DNA of 36,443 nt from Bacteroidaceae bacterium HV4-6-C5C (GCA_007896885.1 VOIU01000027.1:1-36443); one strand, 5' to 3'; shown: positions 1-9,502, numbered from the stretch's first letter. Program-made: numbers and translations. The notes: a model not told the origin generated them from the sequence alone.

Positions 1-138
1 ACAAAGAACGAGACGACTCTAATGAGCCAAGTTTATTTTAATTTTAATAACGTCCCAATTTTAATGGGACACTAGTGAGATAATATAGAAAAACAGGAAA
101 GTAATCATATAAATAATTATCATCAAGTAAAAAACATT

Positions 139-170
139 TTTGATTGTATCATTTTATATACATAACTTTG
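139..170 (+). promoter_or_regulatory. Bacteroides-type promoter for the HEEGH protein gene
   Basis: A TTTG at 139-142 lies 20 bases before TAACTTTG at 163-170. This fits the -33/-7 pattern of the Bacteroides primary sigma factor (TTTG, 19-21 bases, TAnnTTTG). Transcription would start near 177, leaving about 50 bases of leader before the ATG at 229. Confidence 0.7.
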
Positions 171-228
171 AAAAACTTAAGCCCCGGAAATAAAACCTTA
201 ACGCAAAATACAGATAATATCATTACCA

Positions 229-1470
229 ATGGAAAGAAAAATATATATAATCATTTTTATAGCAATGCTATCTTTCAATAGCTTATTTGCACAGAAAGAT
301 TCAATACAGACCACAAAAGAGAAAGAGTATACTTTTATCATAGAAGATTCTCCGGCCAAACTATTTACCATGCGACAATTCAATGAGAGTTCGCTGAGTT
401 TATATCGAATGGCAGTAAATGAAATAAACAAAAAAGCTTCCCCAAAATGGAGACTATACGTCAGCACTCTCGTATCGAGTCTCTTATATATTCCTTTAAC
501 GCATGAAGAGGGACACCGCTCCATCCTCACTTATAAAGGAATAGGAAGTATCTCACAACCTTTTTTTAATAAAGACCTTGCCGCATACGTCACAGGAGTG
601 AGAGACGCTGATCTGAAACTATTACGGGATACGGATTTGCCGACTTATATCCGTTTGCATACCGCCGGACTTGAATCTGATTATGCCATGCTACTACGCG
701 AAGCCTCATTAATGAATTTAAAGAAAGAGAATGTGAGCACACTGTGGTACGATTATTCAATCCGCAAATTGAGCCTCATCGGCTATTATTGTTACGGATT
801 ATTCAAAGCGGATGCAGGTATAAAAGAAGAGAATGACGAACTTAAACGGGACATCGTAGGACATGATATTTACGGAGCTATCCGACATCTCCACCGTCCC
901 AATATGGAATTCAAACGATACACAGACTATGACGATTTAACACCGGAAGAGAAGAAGTTTACAAAAAGAGTCGGTTGGCGTTCTCTTTTCAATTTGGTTG
1001 ATCCGCTACTCATGGGAAAAACCGGCTTCAGACTGAATAGTAAATGCATGGGAAATTTTGCTTTAGGTTATGGCATGGTTCCTTTTGGTGACTATATAGA
1101 CGAGCATTTCTGGCTGTTGACAAAATCAGTCAACGCACATTTCTATTTACGGCAGTATGAGAACAAGAGCACATGGTTTCCGGCATTCGGCATGGATTTC
1201 TATGATATTTCAATCACTAAGAACATTACCGTTGATACGTCATTACACGGATGGGTACAACCCCAAGCATTAGCCTTCAGAGAAAATTCGGGAAAAGCAG
1301 GTGGCGCCTTCGATATCACAGGTAAATACCGTTTCTTTTCGAGCACTAAAGGCCTTAAAGGGTTATCTGTCAACTTAGGAATGACCGCAAAGACAGAAGG
1401 CTTCCTACTCGAAGAAATGAATCTGAAACGTCATATCGGTTTCCGACTCGGAACAAGTATTTGGTTATAA
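229..1470 (+). CDS. Secreted protein with HEEGH zinc-protease-like motif, function unknown
   Basis: This 413-residue protein starts with a clear signal peptide (hydrophobic residues 5-20, ending LFAQ), so it should leave the cytoplasm. I do not recognise the family. Residues 92-96 read HEEGH, the HExxH pattern of zinc metallopeptidases, directly after a hydrophobic stretch (about 78-90). A later HTAGLESDY segment (about 144-152) could supply a third metal ligand, but this is a guess. The C-terminal third (about 265-413) alternates polar and aromatic residues and ends IGFRLGTSIWL, which resembles outer-membrane beta strands. The gene stands alone with its own promoter and converges on the glycosyltransferase gene 23 bases away. 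A membrane-associated protease is possible; catalytic activity is unproven. Confidence 0.8.
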   Translation: MERKIYIIIFIAMLSFNSLFAQKDSIQTTKEKEYTFIIEDSPAKLFTMRQFNESSLSLYRMAVNEINKKASPKWRLYVSTLVSSLLYIPLTHEEGHRSILTYKGIGSISQPFFNKDLAAYVTGVRDADLKLLRDTDLPTYIRLHTAGLESDYAMLLREASLMNLKKENVSTLWYDYSIRKLSLIGYYCYGLFKADAGIKEENDELKRDIVGHDIYGAIRHLHRPNMEFKRYTDYDDLTPEEKKFTKRVGWRSLFNLVDPLLMGKTGFRLNSKCMGNFALGYGMVPFGDYIDEHFWLLTKSVNAHFYLRQYENKSTWFPAFGMDFYDISITKNITVDTSLHGWVQPQALAFRENSGKAGGAFDITGKYRFFSSTKGLKGLSVNLGMTAKTEGFLLEEMNLKRHIGFRLGTSIWL

Positions 1471-1493
1471 AATAGTCAATAAAGGCCTATATT

Positions 1494-3458
1494 CTAATTA
1501 TCAACCGGCTCTTCAGAACTTATTGCTATTGAGTCGGTCACAAAGAACTTTTTCGCAGGACCATTCAGCTCAATAACAGGAAGTATAGCCTCGCCTTCCT
1601 CTTCTGTGAGTAAGCCTTTTTTCACGAGCCGCCTCGTAATCAGACGATAATAACCCGCCTGATTCTCTTTCAACTGTCCTGTAGCAGTGAAAGAACTTCT
1701 AAAATGCTTAGGCTTCGGCACAATAGAAGCCAGAAAGATAGATTCTTCAGCCGTCAGTTGTGAAGGACGCTTATTAAAATAAAACTCTGCAGCTTCACGT
1801 GCACCATAAATAAGTGGCCCCCACTCGGCTATATTCAGATATACTTCATACATCCGTTCTTTAGAAGTCAGTCGACCATTTTCTATGAGCCACACTATGA
1901 GAGCTTCTTCAAGCTTACGGGCAATGTTCTTATTTCGATTCAAAAATACATTCTTGACAAGCTGCATAGAGATTGTACTACCCCCACGGGCAAATCGACG
2001 GACTTTAAGGTCATAAATGAGAGCTTCGCGCAAAGCGTCAGGCAAAAATCCATGATGGTAGAAGAAGGCTCCGTCTTCACTCTGCATTACAGACATGCGA
2101 AGCAAAGGAGAAATACTATCCAATGGCGTATAATGATCCCATGAAGGTCCTATCGGAAATGTGCGTACCGGTCGCCCGTCTTCATAAGCCGTGTACAGAA
2201 ACTCACCGGACATTTTAGTCAGGTTTGTCTTGCCATAACTTACTATTCTGAAGTTCTTCGACTTAAGTTCCGACTCCAGTCTCAGCTTATCCAGTTGTGA
2301 AAAATCAAAATCAAAAAGAAAATTGTAAGCCAATTGTCCCGTTGTTCGCATACCTTGAAGGTTTTCAAAAAGTCCCGCAGGTAAAGAACCGAATAACTCC
2401 TGTGCCGGGAACCAAGGCTTATGAACAGACACAATAAAATGCCAATAACGTTCATGAATACTCTTTTGAAATCGCTCGGCATGGATGTATGGATGAAAGG
2501 CCAGCGTATTGAAACGTGCTACACTGACACTATCCAACTCCAATGTATGGGGAAAAATATTCACCCGATAATCTAATTGTCCGCGCTTAAGATTAATCAC
2601 TTCAGGAGATAGCCGCTTATGGTATATACTTAGCCCGTAGATTTCGGCAGCACCGCTGATGCACACAGCATCATGACGATCATTCTCTTGCATCAGACTG
2701 AAATTAAGGCTGCTAAACTTTACATCTGCTCCAAAACGGCGGGTAACGTAGGGCAGAGTAATTTCCCCGTGATGGAGAGTATACAATTTTGCATTCAAGC
2801 GGCGTTCCGGTGGATTTATCTCACCTTCTGTCCGCCATGTCTGACTCACGGAATCCTCTTTTATGGACACCGTCGCCTCAAAATGATTACTGGATATACG
2901 GAACTGAGGGATGGAAAGTGCGACAAACTTATCATCTTTTTGTTCGAGGATATGCAATCTGGTCAGTTCCCCATTACGTGGGAGCAAGCCGAATAATAAG
3001 TCGAGTAAAGCTTGTGATCGCTTCTTATAATCCAATTTATCCTCATCCTGATTTTCTTTCTTTTGAGGAGAACGAAACAGAAAATCGTAATTGGCTATTG
3101 AGTCTTTTTTTATAAACCGGACATCCAGACCATCCAAATGTACATCCCTCACATCAGGCTTTCCCTGAAGCAAATTCCATAATCCAAGCCGAACGTTCAA
3201 TGATTCCAGGGTAAGTAAAGTATCCCTTTGTAGCGGAACAACTGTAAAGTCATTCAAAGAGATCGTATTCAATCCACTAAGATTAAGACTGGAATAATGG
3301 ATGTTCAATCCATAATCTTTTTCCAAACTGGATATACGGCGATCAGCGAAATAATGCAAGATCGCATTTCGACTAATAAAAAGAGTTGTCAGTATTATGA
3401 AGAGACAAACAGTTCCATAAAGAGTTCCCAACAGAATTTTATGCTTAACCGTTTTCAT
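1494..3458 (-). CDS. Peptidoglycan glycosyltransferase (GT51) with AsmA-like N-terminal region
   Basis: The C-terminal part (about 445-630) carries the GT51 lipid II polymerase motifs: EDGAFFYHHG with the likely catalytic Glu461, RGGSTISMQLVKNVFL, RKLEEALIVWLIE and a YLNIAEWG segment. It should therefore polymerise glycan strands at the outer face of the inner membrane. There is no transpeptidase domain, so it is a monofunctional enzyme. It is much longer (654 residues) than ordinary MtgA-type enzymes (about 230-250). The extra N-terminal half has one membrane helix (about 8-28) and then a beta-rich region whose opening (about 45-115) resembles the start of AsmA/TamB-type proteins; that assignment is by pattern only. 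The ATG at 3458 precedes the membrane helix, and a TACCTTTG promoter element lies upstream. Confidence 0.88.
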   Translation of the reverse strand: MKTVKHKILLGTLYGTVCLFIILTTLFISRNAILHYFADRRISSLEKDYGLNIHYSSLNLSGLNTISLNDFTVVPLQRDTLLTLESLNVRLGLWNLLQGKPDVRDVHLDGLDVRFIKKDSIANYDFLFRSPQKKENQDEDKLDYKKRSQALLDLLFGLLPRNGELTRLHILEQKDDKFVALSIPQFRISSNHFEATVSIKEDSVSQTWRTEGEINPPERRLNAKLYTLHHGEITLPYVTRRFGADVKFSSLNFSLMQENDRHDAVCISGAAEIYGLSIYHKRLSPEVINLKRGQLDYRVNIFPHTLELDSVSVARFNTLAFHPYIHAERFQKSIHERYWHFIVSVHKPWFPAQELFGSLPAGLFENLQGMRTTGQLAYNFLFDFDFSQLDKLRLESELKSKNFRIVSYGKTNLTKMSGEFLYTAYEDGRPVRTFPIGPSWDHYTPLDSISPLLRMSVMQSEDGAFFYHHGFLPDALREALIYDLKVRRFARGGSTISMQLVKNVFLNRNKNIARKLEEALIVWLIENGRLTSKERMYEVYLNIAEWGPLIYGAREAAEFYFNKRPSQLTAEESIFLASIVPKPKHFRSSFTATGQLKENQAGYYRLITRRLVKKGLLTEEEGEAILPVIELNGPAKKFFVTDSIAISSEEPVDN

Positions 3459-3492
3459 ACTAATTTATTTTCCCATACTCGGTTATTCGCGG

Positions 3493-3500
3493 CAAAGGTA
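3493..3500 (-). promoter_or_regulatory. -7 promoter element for the GT51 gene
   Basis: The reverse strand reads TACCTTTG, a perfect match to the Bacteroides -7 element TAnnTTTG, 34 bases before the ATG at 3458. The -33 position is T-rich but has no clear TTTG, so support rests on the -7 box. Confidence 0.5.
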
Positions 3501-3578
3501 AAGAATAATAACGGGTTAAAAAAATCCCCTTCCAGCAATATGCCAAAAGAGGATTTATAAATAGAAAACCACTCAATA

Positions 3579-4904
3579 TTATTCCAAAGGGATCCCTTTG
3601 TAAAAGTCTAGAAGTTTAGTGCGGAACAAATACTCATATTTAGCTTGTAACTCGCCTGACTGAGCCTTGAATAAGTTTTGTTTAGCCTCGTTATATTCCA
3701 CTGCGGTTGCTTTTCCGTTTTCGTATTTCTCACTCATTAGCTTGAAAGACTCTTCACTGGCATTAGTTGCAACAACGCTACTATTGTATTTACTGTCGGC
3801 AGCTATAGCATTGTACCATGCTTGTTGTATTTCCTTATATAATCCTTTCTTCGCATTATCCAATTGCAATGAATAGTTTTCTTGTTGCAATTTGGCGGTA
3901 CGAATGCGATTGCGGGTAGCCCAACGATTGAAGATAGGCACATTCAAACTTAGGCCAACGTACTTGTTAAAATTATTCTTCATCTGCGAGTTGAAATTAT
4001 CACTCAAAGTTGATTGATAACTGGTACCTAGACTTCCATTAAGAGTCAATTGAGGATAGAGAGCACTCTCGGCAATGCGTATGTTATGCGTACTTCCTTC
4101 CAGCCGATACTGTGCAGCCTGAATAACCGCCTTATTGCCTACCGCATACTGATAGATTTCATCCGGAGGACTAAGTGGATTGAGCTTGATATCCGTTTGC
4201 GGTGTGGATAAAGTAAACCCTTCAGGTGTAGGTAACTCGATAAGTTGACTCAAATCGAGTAAAGCCAACCGATAATTATTTTCGGCCTGTACCGCACTCA
4301 TCTCATCTTGTGCCACACGTGATTTAGCCTCAGCAACTTCAGCCTGTGAAGCCTTACCCAGTTCCTCCATACGAACGATACGGGCGCATTGTTCTTTGCT
4401 TAACTTTACCTGCCCAAGAGCCACCTGATGTAGTTCTTTATTGTACAAAACCTGCAAATAAGATGATGCAATGTTTACAGAAACATCTTCTTTTGCTTTT
4501 TCAAGATCGGATAGTGCCGCCTGCAGATTGAGTTTGGATAAAGCGTATTGATGAGGAATTTCAAAACCGGTAAACAAAGGAACACTGGCATTCAATTGCA
4601 AACTTGTAGAATTGCTGTTCGTGTTTACATAACCGGTATATTCCCTTCCGTCTGCATCCTTCATCGGCACCTGAGCACGTCCCCAGTACCAATTTTGTCC
4701 GGCACCGCCATTTAAATTCGGCAGACGAGCCCATTTTGCTGTATTTACATTTACAGCATCTTGCTCAGCTACATTCGCGCTTTTCCTTATATCAATATTG
4801 TGTTCAATGGCATAATCTATGCAACGACGCAATGTCCACACTTCCTGCGCCTGTCCCGAAAGACAGCAGACAGCCAAGCCAAAGAGTAGTATATTTTTTT
4901 TCAT
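3579..4904 (-). CDS. TolC-family outer-membrane efflux channel
   Basis: A 441-residue outer-membrane efflux protein. It starts with a signal peptide (MKKNILLFGLAVCCLSGQAQ), then WTLRRCIDYAIEHNIDI, which is typical of the TolC family N-terminus, followed by two similar halves rich in long helices (for example the segments around EKAKEDVSVNIASSYLQVLY and KGLYKEIQQAWYNAIAA). It would form the outer-membrane and periplasmic tunnel of a tripartite exporter. I chose the ATG at 4904 because AAGGGA lies 6 bases before it; an in-frame ATG at 4919 adds five residues and lacks such a site. It is the last gene of the efflux operon, 25 bases after the adaptor gene. The exported substrate cannot be read from the sequence. 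Confidence 0.93.
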   Translation of the reverse strand: MKKNILLFGLAVCCLSGQAQEVWTLRRCIDYAIEHNIDIRKSANVAEQDAVNVNTAKWARLPNLNGGAGQNWYWGRAQVPMKDADGREYTGYVNTNSNSTSLQLNASVPLFTGFEIPHQYALSKLNLQAALSDLEKAKEDVSVNIASSYLQVLYNKELHQVALGQVKLSKEQCARIVRMEELGKASQAEVAEAKSRVAQDEMSAVQAENNYRLALLDLSQLIELPTPEGFTLSTPQTDIKLNPLSPPDEIYQYAVGNKAVIQAAQYRLEGSTHNIRIAESALYPQLTLNGSLGTSYQSTLSDNFNSQMKNNFNKYVGLSLNVPIFNRWATRNRIRTAKLQQENYSLQLDNAKKGLYKEIQQAWYNAIAADSKYNSSVVATNASEESFKLMSEKYENGKATAVEYNEAKQNLFKAQSGELQAKYEYLFRTKLLDFYKGIPLE

Positions 4905-4929
4905 ATCATTCCCTTTCATAAAGCAACTA

Positions 4930-6033
4930 TCATTGTTTATCTTTCTTTTCTGCTCCGCGCACTTTATCTTTCGCAGTCAAGCCACTCTTGACAGCAATCT
5001 TAATGCCATCACTCATACCTACTATAACTCGTTTACGTTCGAATGTCTGTACAGGGTCACTTTTCTTAAGGATATAGACAAAAGTGCTATCCCCTTTGAA
5101 TTCAACAGTACTTTCGGGTATGGTAAGTGCCTTCTTGGCATTATCCAATACAATTTCGGCATTAGCAGAATAACCGGAACGGATCTTCACGTTATTAGGG
5201 ATCTTTATCGCAGCTTTAATTTCAAACTGATTTGCTCCGTTTTCTTCAACGCCTTTAGGAGAGATATATTCCAAATTAGCTTCGAATGATAGATTCTGCA
5301 ATGCTCCGATAGTAAGTTTCACCGGCATACCTTCACGAATGCGTCCCACTTCGGTTTCATCAATCTTACCTCTAAAGATAAGGTCATTCATATTAGCAAC
5401 AGTTGCTATAGTGGTGCCATCATTAAACGTATTACTCATAATCACCGAGTTTCCTGCTTTAACAGGGACATCAAGAATAAGTCCGTCAATAGTGGAACGA
5501 ATGAGCGTGCTTGAAAAAGATGCACTGTTCTTTGTGATTCCTTCTTTCACAATTTCGAGATTATCTTTAGCTGTGCTAAGTTCTTCCCGAGCCTGCTTAG
5601 CAGAGACATCACTTTTCTCATATTCTTCCTTGCTGATCAGTTTGTCATCAAACATCTTCTTCACGCGTGAAAAGTTCACTTCAGCTTGTTTTGCATTAAT
5701 TTGCGCCAAACGAACACGACTCTCAGCAGAGTTTAAGCTTCCCAGCTCAGGTATAACTTTAACTTTAGCTATCACTTCACCTTTATGAATACTCTGTCCC
5801 GCTTCTTTATAGACTTCATCAATAATACCCGAAATCTGTGGTTTGATGAGGATTTCATCTCTAGGTTCAACCTTCCCTGTCACAACTGTTGTTTTTGCCA
5901 AATCTGTAGTTTCAGGCGATACAACCTCATAAACAGTAACTTTTGGTTGCGATTTTTTATACAAAAACACGAAGGTTCCGATAAAAACGGCGGCAACAAC
6001 CACCAATAATGCAATCTTAAAATACTTTTTCAT
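4930..6033 (-). CDS. MacA/HlyD-type periplasmic adaptor of an ABC efflux pump
   Basis: A 367-residue membrane-fusion protein. One N-terminal membrane helix (about 7-25) anchors it in the inner membrane. The GKVEPRDEILIKPQISGIID segment and a following GQSIHKGEVIAKV segment form the two halves of the lipoyl-like domain, separated from its partner by a predicted helical hairpin (about 105-165, rich in Ala, Lys and Glu). Beta-barrel and membrane-proximal domains follow. It should link the MacB-like permeases to the TolC channel. It sits between the second permease gene (75 bases upstream) and tolC (25 bases downstream). The absence of an RND pump nearby and the presence of FtsX-like permeases point to the MacA rather than the AcrA class. 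Confidence 0.92.
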   Translation of the reverse strand: MKKYFKIALLVVVAAVFIGTFVFLYKKSQPKVTVYEVVSPETTDLAKTTVVTGKVEPRDEILIKPQISGIIDEVYKEAGQSIHKGEVIAKVKVIPELGSLNSAESRVRLAQINAKQAEVNFSRVKKMFDDKLISKEEYEKSDVSAKQAREELSTAKDNLEIVKEGITKNSASFSSTLIRSTIDGLILDVPVKAGNSVIMSNTFNDGTTIATVANMNDLIFRGKIDETEVGRIREGMPVKLTIGALQNLSFEANLEYISPKGVEENGANQFEIKAAIKIPNNVKIRSGYSANAEIVLDNAKKALTIPESTVEFKGDSTFVYILKKSDPVQTFERKRVIVGMSDGIKIAVKSGLTAKDKVRGAEKKDKQ

Positions 6034-6108
6034 AGGAATAATATATTATTTTCTAAATTTCTTTATAAATGTCTCTATCAAAAAAACCAATAATCTGTAT
6101 CATAAGCA

Positions 6109-7353
6109 TCATTCGTCGCGTATCGCATCAATCGGCTTAATAGCCATCGCACGATAGGCGGGAGCCAATCCGGCCAATATCCCCAAGAAGATTAGCAAAA
6201 AGCAAGTACCCATTGCAAGACCAAATGAAACCTGATAATGTATCGTTGTCTCCCCCGGATCGTTTACTGCTGCCTCCAAAACTTGAAGTATAAGTACGGC
6301 AAATGAAATCCCAGCCATTCCGGCAATCGAAGTCAGCACGAGACTCTCCGACAAGATTTGTTGTAGAATGTCGCGCGGACGAGCTCCAATGGCACGGCGG
6401 ATACCTATTTCAGTAGTACGTTCACGCACCGTCACCATCATAATATTGGAAACACCAATAGCACCGGCAAATAATGTACCCAGTCCCACCATCCAAATTA
6501 GAATTCGTGTACCTGCCATTAAATTATCAACCATGGAGAACATTGCTTCGGCGTTTAGGAACATGACCGCCTGTTTATCATTCGGGGCAATATAATGGGC
6601 TTTTTTAATCACCCCTTCTATTTTATCTTGTAGATCGGTAACTTTTACCCCCGGCTTTACAGTGAAACACGCCACATGAATTTTATTCCCGATATTATAA
6701 GCTTGTTGCATAGTAGTGAAAGGTATTGTCACCGCCTCAGAAGCCCTTCCCTGTATGTTTATGTTCCCTTCGGAAATACACAACCCGACAATTTGAAAAT
6801 AAACACCATTGACTTTTACAAATTTACCACAAGGGTCTTCCCCCGGTTTGAAAAGGCTTTCATAAACACGCTTACCTATTACGCAGACTTTTCGTGCCTC
6901 ACTAATATCGACATCATTAAGAAACCGTCCCAACGAAATGTTTTGATGTTCTATAAACTCATAATCAGGGAAAAGTCCTTTAACCGTACAACTATATTTT
7001 TTATCTTCATAGACTGCCGTCGATCCCCAGTTTGCAATGGAAGGAGTGACATGTTCCAATTCACGAACTCCACGCCGTAAACGTTCAATGTCTTCAAGCT
7101 CCAAATCCCACGCACGCCCCTTACGGAAGCCTTTATAAGCCTCACCCGTTTTCTCTGCTGCGACAAAGCCCGAATTTGTAGCAAATCCCTCGAATTGCTT
7201 CTTCATCTGCTCCTGCATTCCATGTCCGCCTCCAATAAGGGCCACTAACATGAATATTCCCCAGAATACTCCGAAAGCAGTCAATAAGCTCCTGGTCTTA
7301 TTTCTTGTTATCGTAATGAGGATTTCCTCGCAAGAATCAATATCTATTCTCAT
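6109..7353 (-). CDS. MacB-type ABC permease (second of a tandem pair)
   Basis: A 414-residue FtsX/MacB permease: one N-terminal membrane helix (about 22-43, in ITRNKTRSLLTAFGVFWGIF), a large periplasmic MacB_PCD domain (about 45-280) and three C-terminal membrane helices. The cytoplasmic coupling motif VRERTTEIGIRRAIGARP comes just after the second helix, as in MacB and LolC/E. It lacks a fused ATPase domain, so it must use the separate ATP-binding protein encoded upstream. It is a diverged paralogue of the permease encoded 30 bases upstream, and the two probably form a heterodimer. The ATG at 7353 is the natural start. Confidence 0.92.
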   Translation of the reverse strand: MRIDIDSCEEILITITRNKTRSLLTAFGVFWGIFMLVALIGGGHGMQEQMKKQFEGFATNSGFVAAEKTGEAYKGFRKGRAWDLELEDIERLRRGVRELEHVTPSIANWGSTAVYEDKKYSCTVKGLFPDYEFIEHQNISLGRFLNDVDISEARKVCVIGKRVYESLFKPGEDPCGKFVKVNGVYFQIVGLCISEGNINIQGRASEAVTIPFTTMQQAYNIGNKIHVACFTVKPGVKVTDLQDKIEGVIKKAHYIAPNDKQAVMFLNAEAMFSMVDNLMAGTRILIWMVGLGTLFAGAIGVSNIMMVTVRERTTEIGIRRAIGARPRDILQQILSESLVLTSIAGMAGISFAVLILQVLEAAVNDPGETTIHYQVSFGLAMGTCFLLIFLGILAGLAPAYRAMAIKPIDAIRDE

Positions 7354-7383
7354 ACTCTTTTCATTGAATAATTCATCATTTAA

Positions 7384-8643
7384 CTACTCTGCCCGTAAAG
7401 CCTCAATAGGACGTATACTCACTGCTTTTTTAGCGGGGAAGAAACCGGCAAGCGTACCGGCAATAATCAAGGTCAATGTTGCTTGAATAGCAACTCCCAT
7501 ATCGACGGTAGGATCGGAGAACATGGTCTGCTGGAATACACCCGCATCCATCGTCTGATTACCAAACGCCACATTCATCCATTCCGTAGCGGCAATGCCC
7601 ACCACCATACCAATATAGCCAAACAGTGTAGTGATCACAACACTCTCTATAATAACCAATCGTAATATTGAAATAGGTTTCGCTCCGAGAGCTTTCCTTA
7701 TACCGAATTCACGCGTTCTTTCCTTAACGGTTATCAGCATAATATTGGATACACCTACAATACCGCTGAGTAGTGTAAAAATACCGATTACCCATATTGC
7801 CGTACGAAGTATGCCCATTGCCTTTTGTGTCTGCATATAGTTGGATAAGCGGTTCCAAATCCATATCGCACTATCGTCTTTCGGATCGAAGCGATGATTG
7901 GCTCCGATCACTTTACGATAATTTACTTCAAAAGTGTCATTTTGAGCTATTGAGTTCAACCCTTTGGTGGTAAATATGATGTTATTTAGCTGTATCCCTT
8001 TATCGTAAATTGTCTGGAGAGTGGAAAACGGTATATAAGCTTCATTTGCTCCACGGTCTCCCTGGTCGTTATAGGTACCGATGACTTGATAAGCCACTCC
8101 ACCCGCATTTACAAACTGTCCGATAGGTTCGGTATGTGTCTTACCAAAAAGGATTTCTGCAGTCTTTTTATGAAGAACAATAACTTTTCTGCGCTCTTGC
8201 AAGTCTATGTGATTGATAAAACGACCTGTTGCGGTTTTCACGGTTTCGACTTCCGTATAGTTCGGAAAAACACCAAGTAAAGACATACTGACATATTCCT
8301 GTCCGAAACTGATATTTACATCACTTTGCTCAACAGTTGCCCCTGCGCTGACTACATTCTCCGAAAAAGTTTCCTCGGTTGATACAAGGTCTTTATTTTC
8401 CAACTGAATACGACGTCCTTCTTTTAATCCGTCATAAGACTTTTTGGTCCAACCGGGAAAGATACGAATAGAATTCAAAGCTCGTTCGGAAGACGACTTT
8501 TCAAAAGCATGAATAAGTCCGTTTCCGGCTCCAAGAAGTACAATTAACATGAAAATGCCCCAAGCCACAGCAAATCCTGTAAGAAAAGTCCTGAGTTTAT
8601 TTCTTTTGATCGTACCATATATTTCTTGCCAAAGATCAAGCAT
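7384..8643 (-). CDS. MacB-type ABC permease (first of a tandem pair)
   Basis: A 419-residue permease with the same architecture as its downstream neighbour: an N-terminal helix inside TIKRNKLRTFLTGFAVAWG, a long periplasmic domain with the MacB-like GQFVNAGGVAYQVIGTYND segment, and three C-terminal helices preceded by VKERTREFGIRKALGAKP. It would pair with the 414-residue permease and the separate ATPase to drive mechanotransmission through the adaptor and TolC, as in MacAB-TolC. It starts 44 bases after the ATPase gene, in the same operon. Substrates of this class include peptides, macrolides and lipids; nothing here decides between them. Confidence 0.92.
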   Translation of the reverse strand: MLDLWQEIYGTIKRNKLRTFLTGFAVAWGIFMLIVLLGAGNGLIHAFEKSSSERALNSIRIFPGWTKKSYDGLKEGRRIQLENKDLVSTEETFSENVVSAGATVEQSDVNISFGQEYVSMSLLGVFPNYTEVETVKTATGRFINHIDLQERRKVIVLHKKTAEILFGKTHTEPIGQFVNAGGVAYQVIGTYNDQGDRGANEAYIPFSTLQTIYDKGIQLNNIIFTTKGLNSIAQNDTFEVNYRKVIGANHRFDPKDDSAIWIWNRLSNYMQTQKAMGILRTAIWVIGIFTLLSGIVGVSNIMLITVKERTREFGIRKALGAKPISILRLVIIESVVITTLFGYIGMVVGIAATEWMNVAFGNQTMDAGVFQQTMFSDPTVDMGVAIQATLTLIIAGTLAGFFPAKKAVSIRPIEALRAE

Positions 8644-8687
8644 ACGTTATAATTATTAAGTAAGATAAATTAGCGTATCCGCTCGTA

Positions 8688-9404
8688 TTATTTCATAAAA
8701 CCGTTTTGCCCGAAAGGAGAAGCATCATGATCCCTGTTTTCTTCCACGCTTCCTATTATTCCATCTTTTATATGGATGATCTTGTCTGTTTGGTTAGCTA
8801 CACCACTTTCATGAGTTACCACAACGATTGTCATACCAGTGCTATGCAGATCTTTTAATATCTGCATAACTTCCACAGAAGTCTTGCTATCCAAAGCACC
8901 TGTCGGCTCATCCGCTAAGATTATCTGGGGCTGGGTAATCAGTGCGCGCGCTATTGCAACACGTTGTTTTTGTCCACCGGACATTTCGTTAGGCAAGTGG
9001 TTTGCCCAATCTTTAAGTCCCAAACGATCAAGATACTCCAATGCAAGCGCATTACGCTTGCGTCGGCTTATGCCTTGATAGAAAAGAGGCAATGCCACAT
9101 TTTCCACTGCATTCTTAAAAGAGATAAGATTGAAAGATTGAAAGATAAATCCAATCATACGATTCCGATACTCTGCAGCTTTGGTTTCACTCAAATTCTT
9201 TATAAGCGTACCATTCAAGTAATATTCACCTGTATCGTAATTATCCAAGATTCCCAGAATGTTCAACAAAGTTGATTTACCAGACCCCGAAGCGCCCATT
9301 ATGGAAACAAATTCACCCTTATTAATATCGAGATCAATGCCTTTGAGCACATGCATTGGTGCTCCGTTGTTATAGGTCTTATTAATGTCCTTCAAATGTA
9401 TCAC
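8688..9404 (-). CDS. ABC transporter ATP-binding subunit (MacB/LolD class)
   Basis: This is the ATPase of the efflux operon. With the GTG start at 9404 it has 238 residues: Walker [10 protein letters not shown] (37-45), signature [15 protein letters not shown] and Walker [14 protein letters not shown]. These fit the MacB/LolD/FtsE group that works with FtsX-like permeases. Longer starts exist: an ATG at 9443 (251 residues) and a TTG at 9476. I prefer the GTG because family members usually begin near MIHLKDI, an A-rich stretch with AAGG precedes it, and the ATG at 9443 directly abuts a possible ECF promoter -10 box. If that promoter is not real, the ATG is the next best start. Confidence 0.9.
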   Translation of the reverse strand: MIHLKDINKTYNNGAPMHVLKGIDLDINKGEFVSIMGASGSGKSTLLNILGILDNYDTGEYYLNGTLIKNLSETKAAEYRNRMIGFIFQSFNLISFKNAVENVALPLFYQGISRRKRNALALEYLDRLGLKDWANHLPNEMSGGQKQRVAIARALITQPQIILADEPTGALDSKTSVEVMQILKDLHSTGMTIVVVTHESGVANQTDKIIHIKDGIIGSVEENRDHDASPFGQNGFMK

Positions 9405-9446
9405 GTTTCTAGCCTTTTTTAATAAATAACGATCTATTTTCATTAT

Positions 9447-9475
9447 TAGACGCACAGGGGTTACGAAAAGTTGCA
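9447..9475 (-). promoter_or_regulatory. Possible ECF-sigma promoter of the efflux operon
   Basis: The reverse strand carries TGCAAC (9470-9475), 17 bases, then CGTCTA (9447-9452). This resembles the AAC-type -35 and CGTC-type -10 elements of extracytoplasmic-function sigma promoters, and no TAnnTTTG box is seen for this operon. Transcription would start around 9438, giving about 35 bases of leader before the GTG at 9404. No ECF sigma gene is in the window. Confidence 0.4.
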
Positions 9476-9502
9476 AAAGAGATGAATTTTTTTAAAAAAG
9501 AT

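Noticed and set aside
52..70. GTCCCA/TGGGAC hairpin near the window start as a terminator
   Set aside because: The stem has only six pairs and no T run follows on either strand; the gene it would serve lies outside the window.
3586..3599. AAAGGGATCCCTTT palindrome at the end of the tolC gene
   Set aside because: It encodes the conserved C-terminal residues KGIPLE, has no T run and lies inside the gene, so a chance palindrome is likelier than an operator or terminator.
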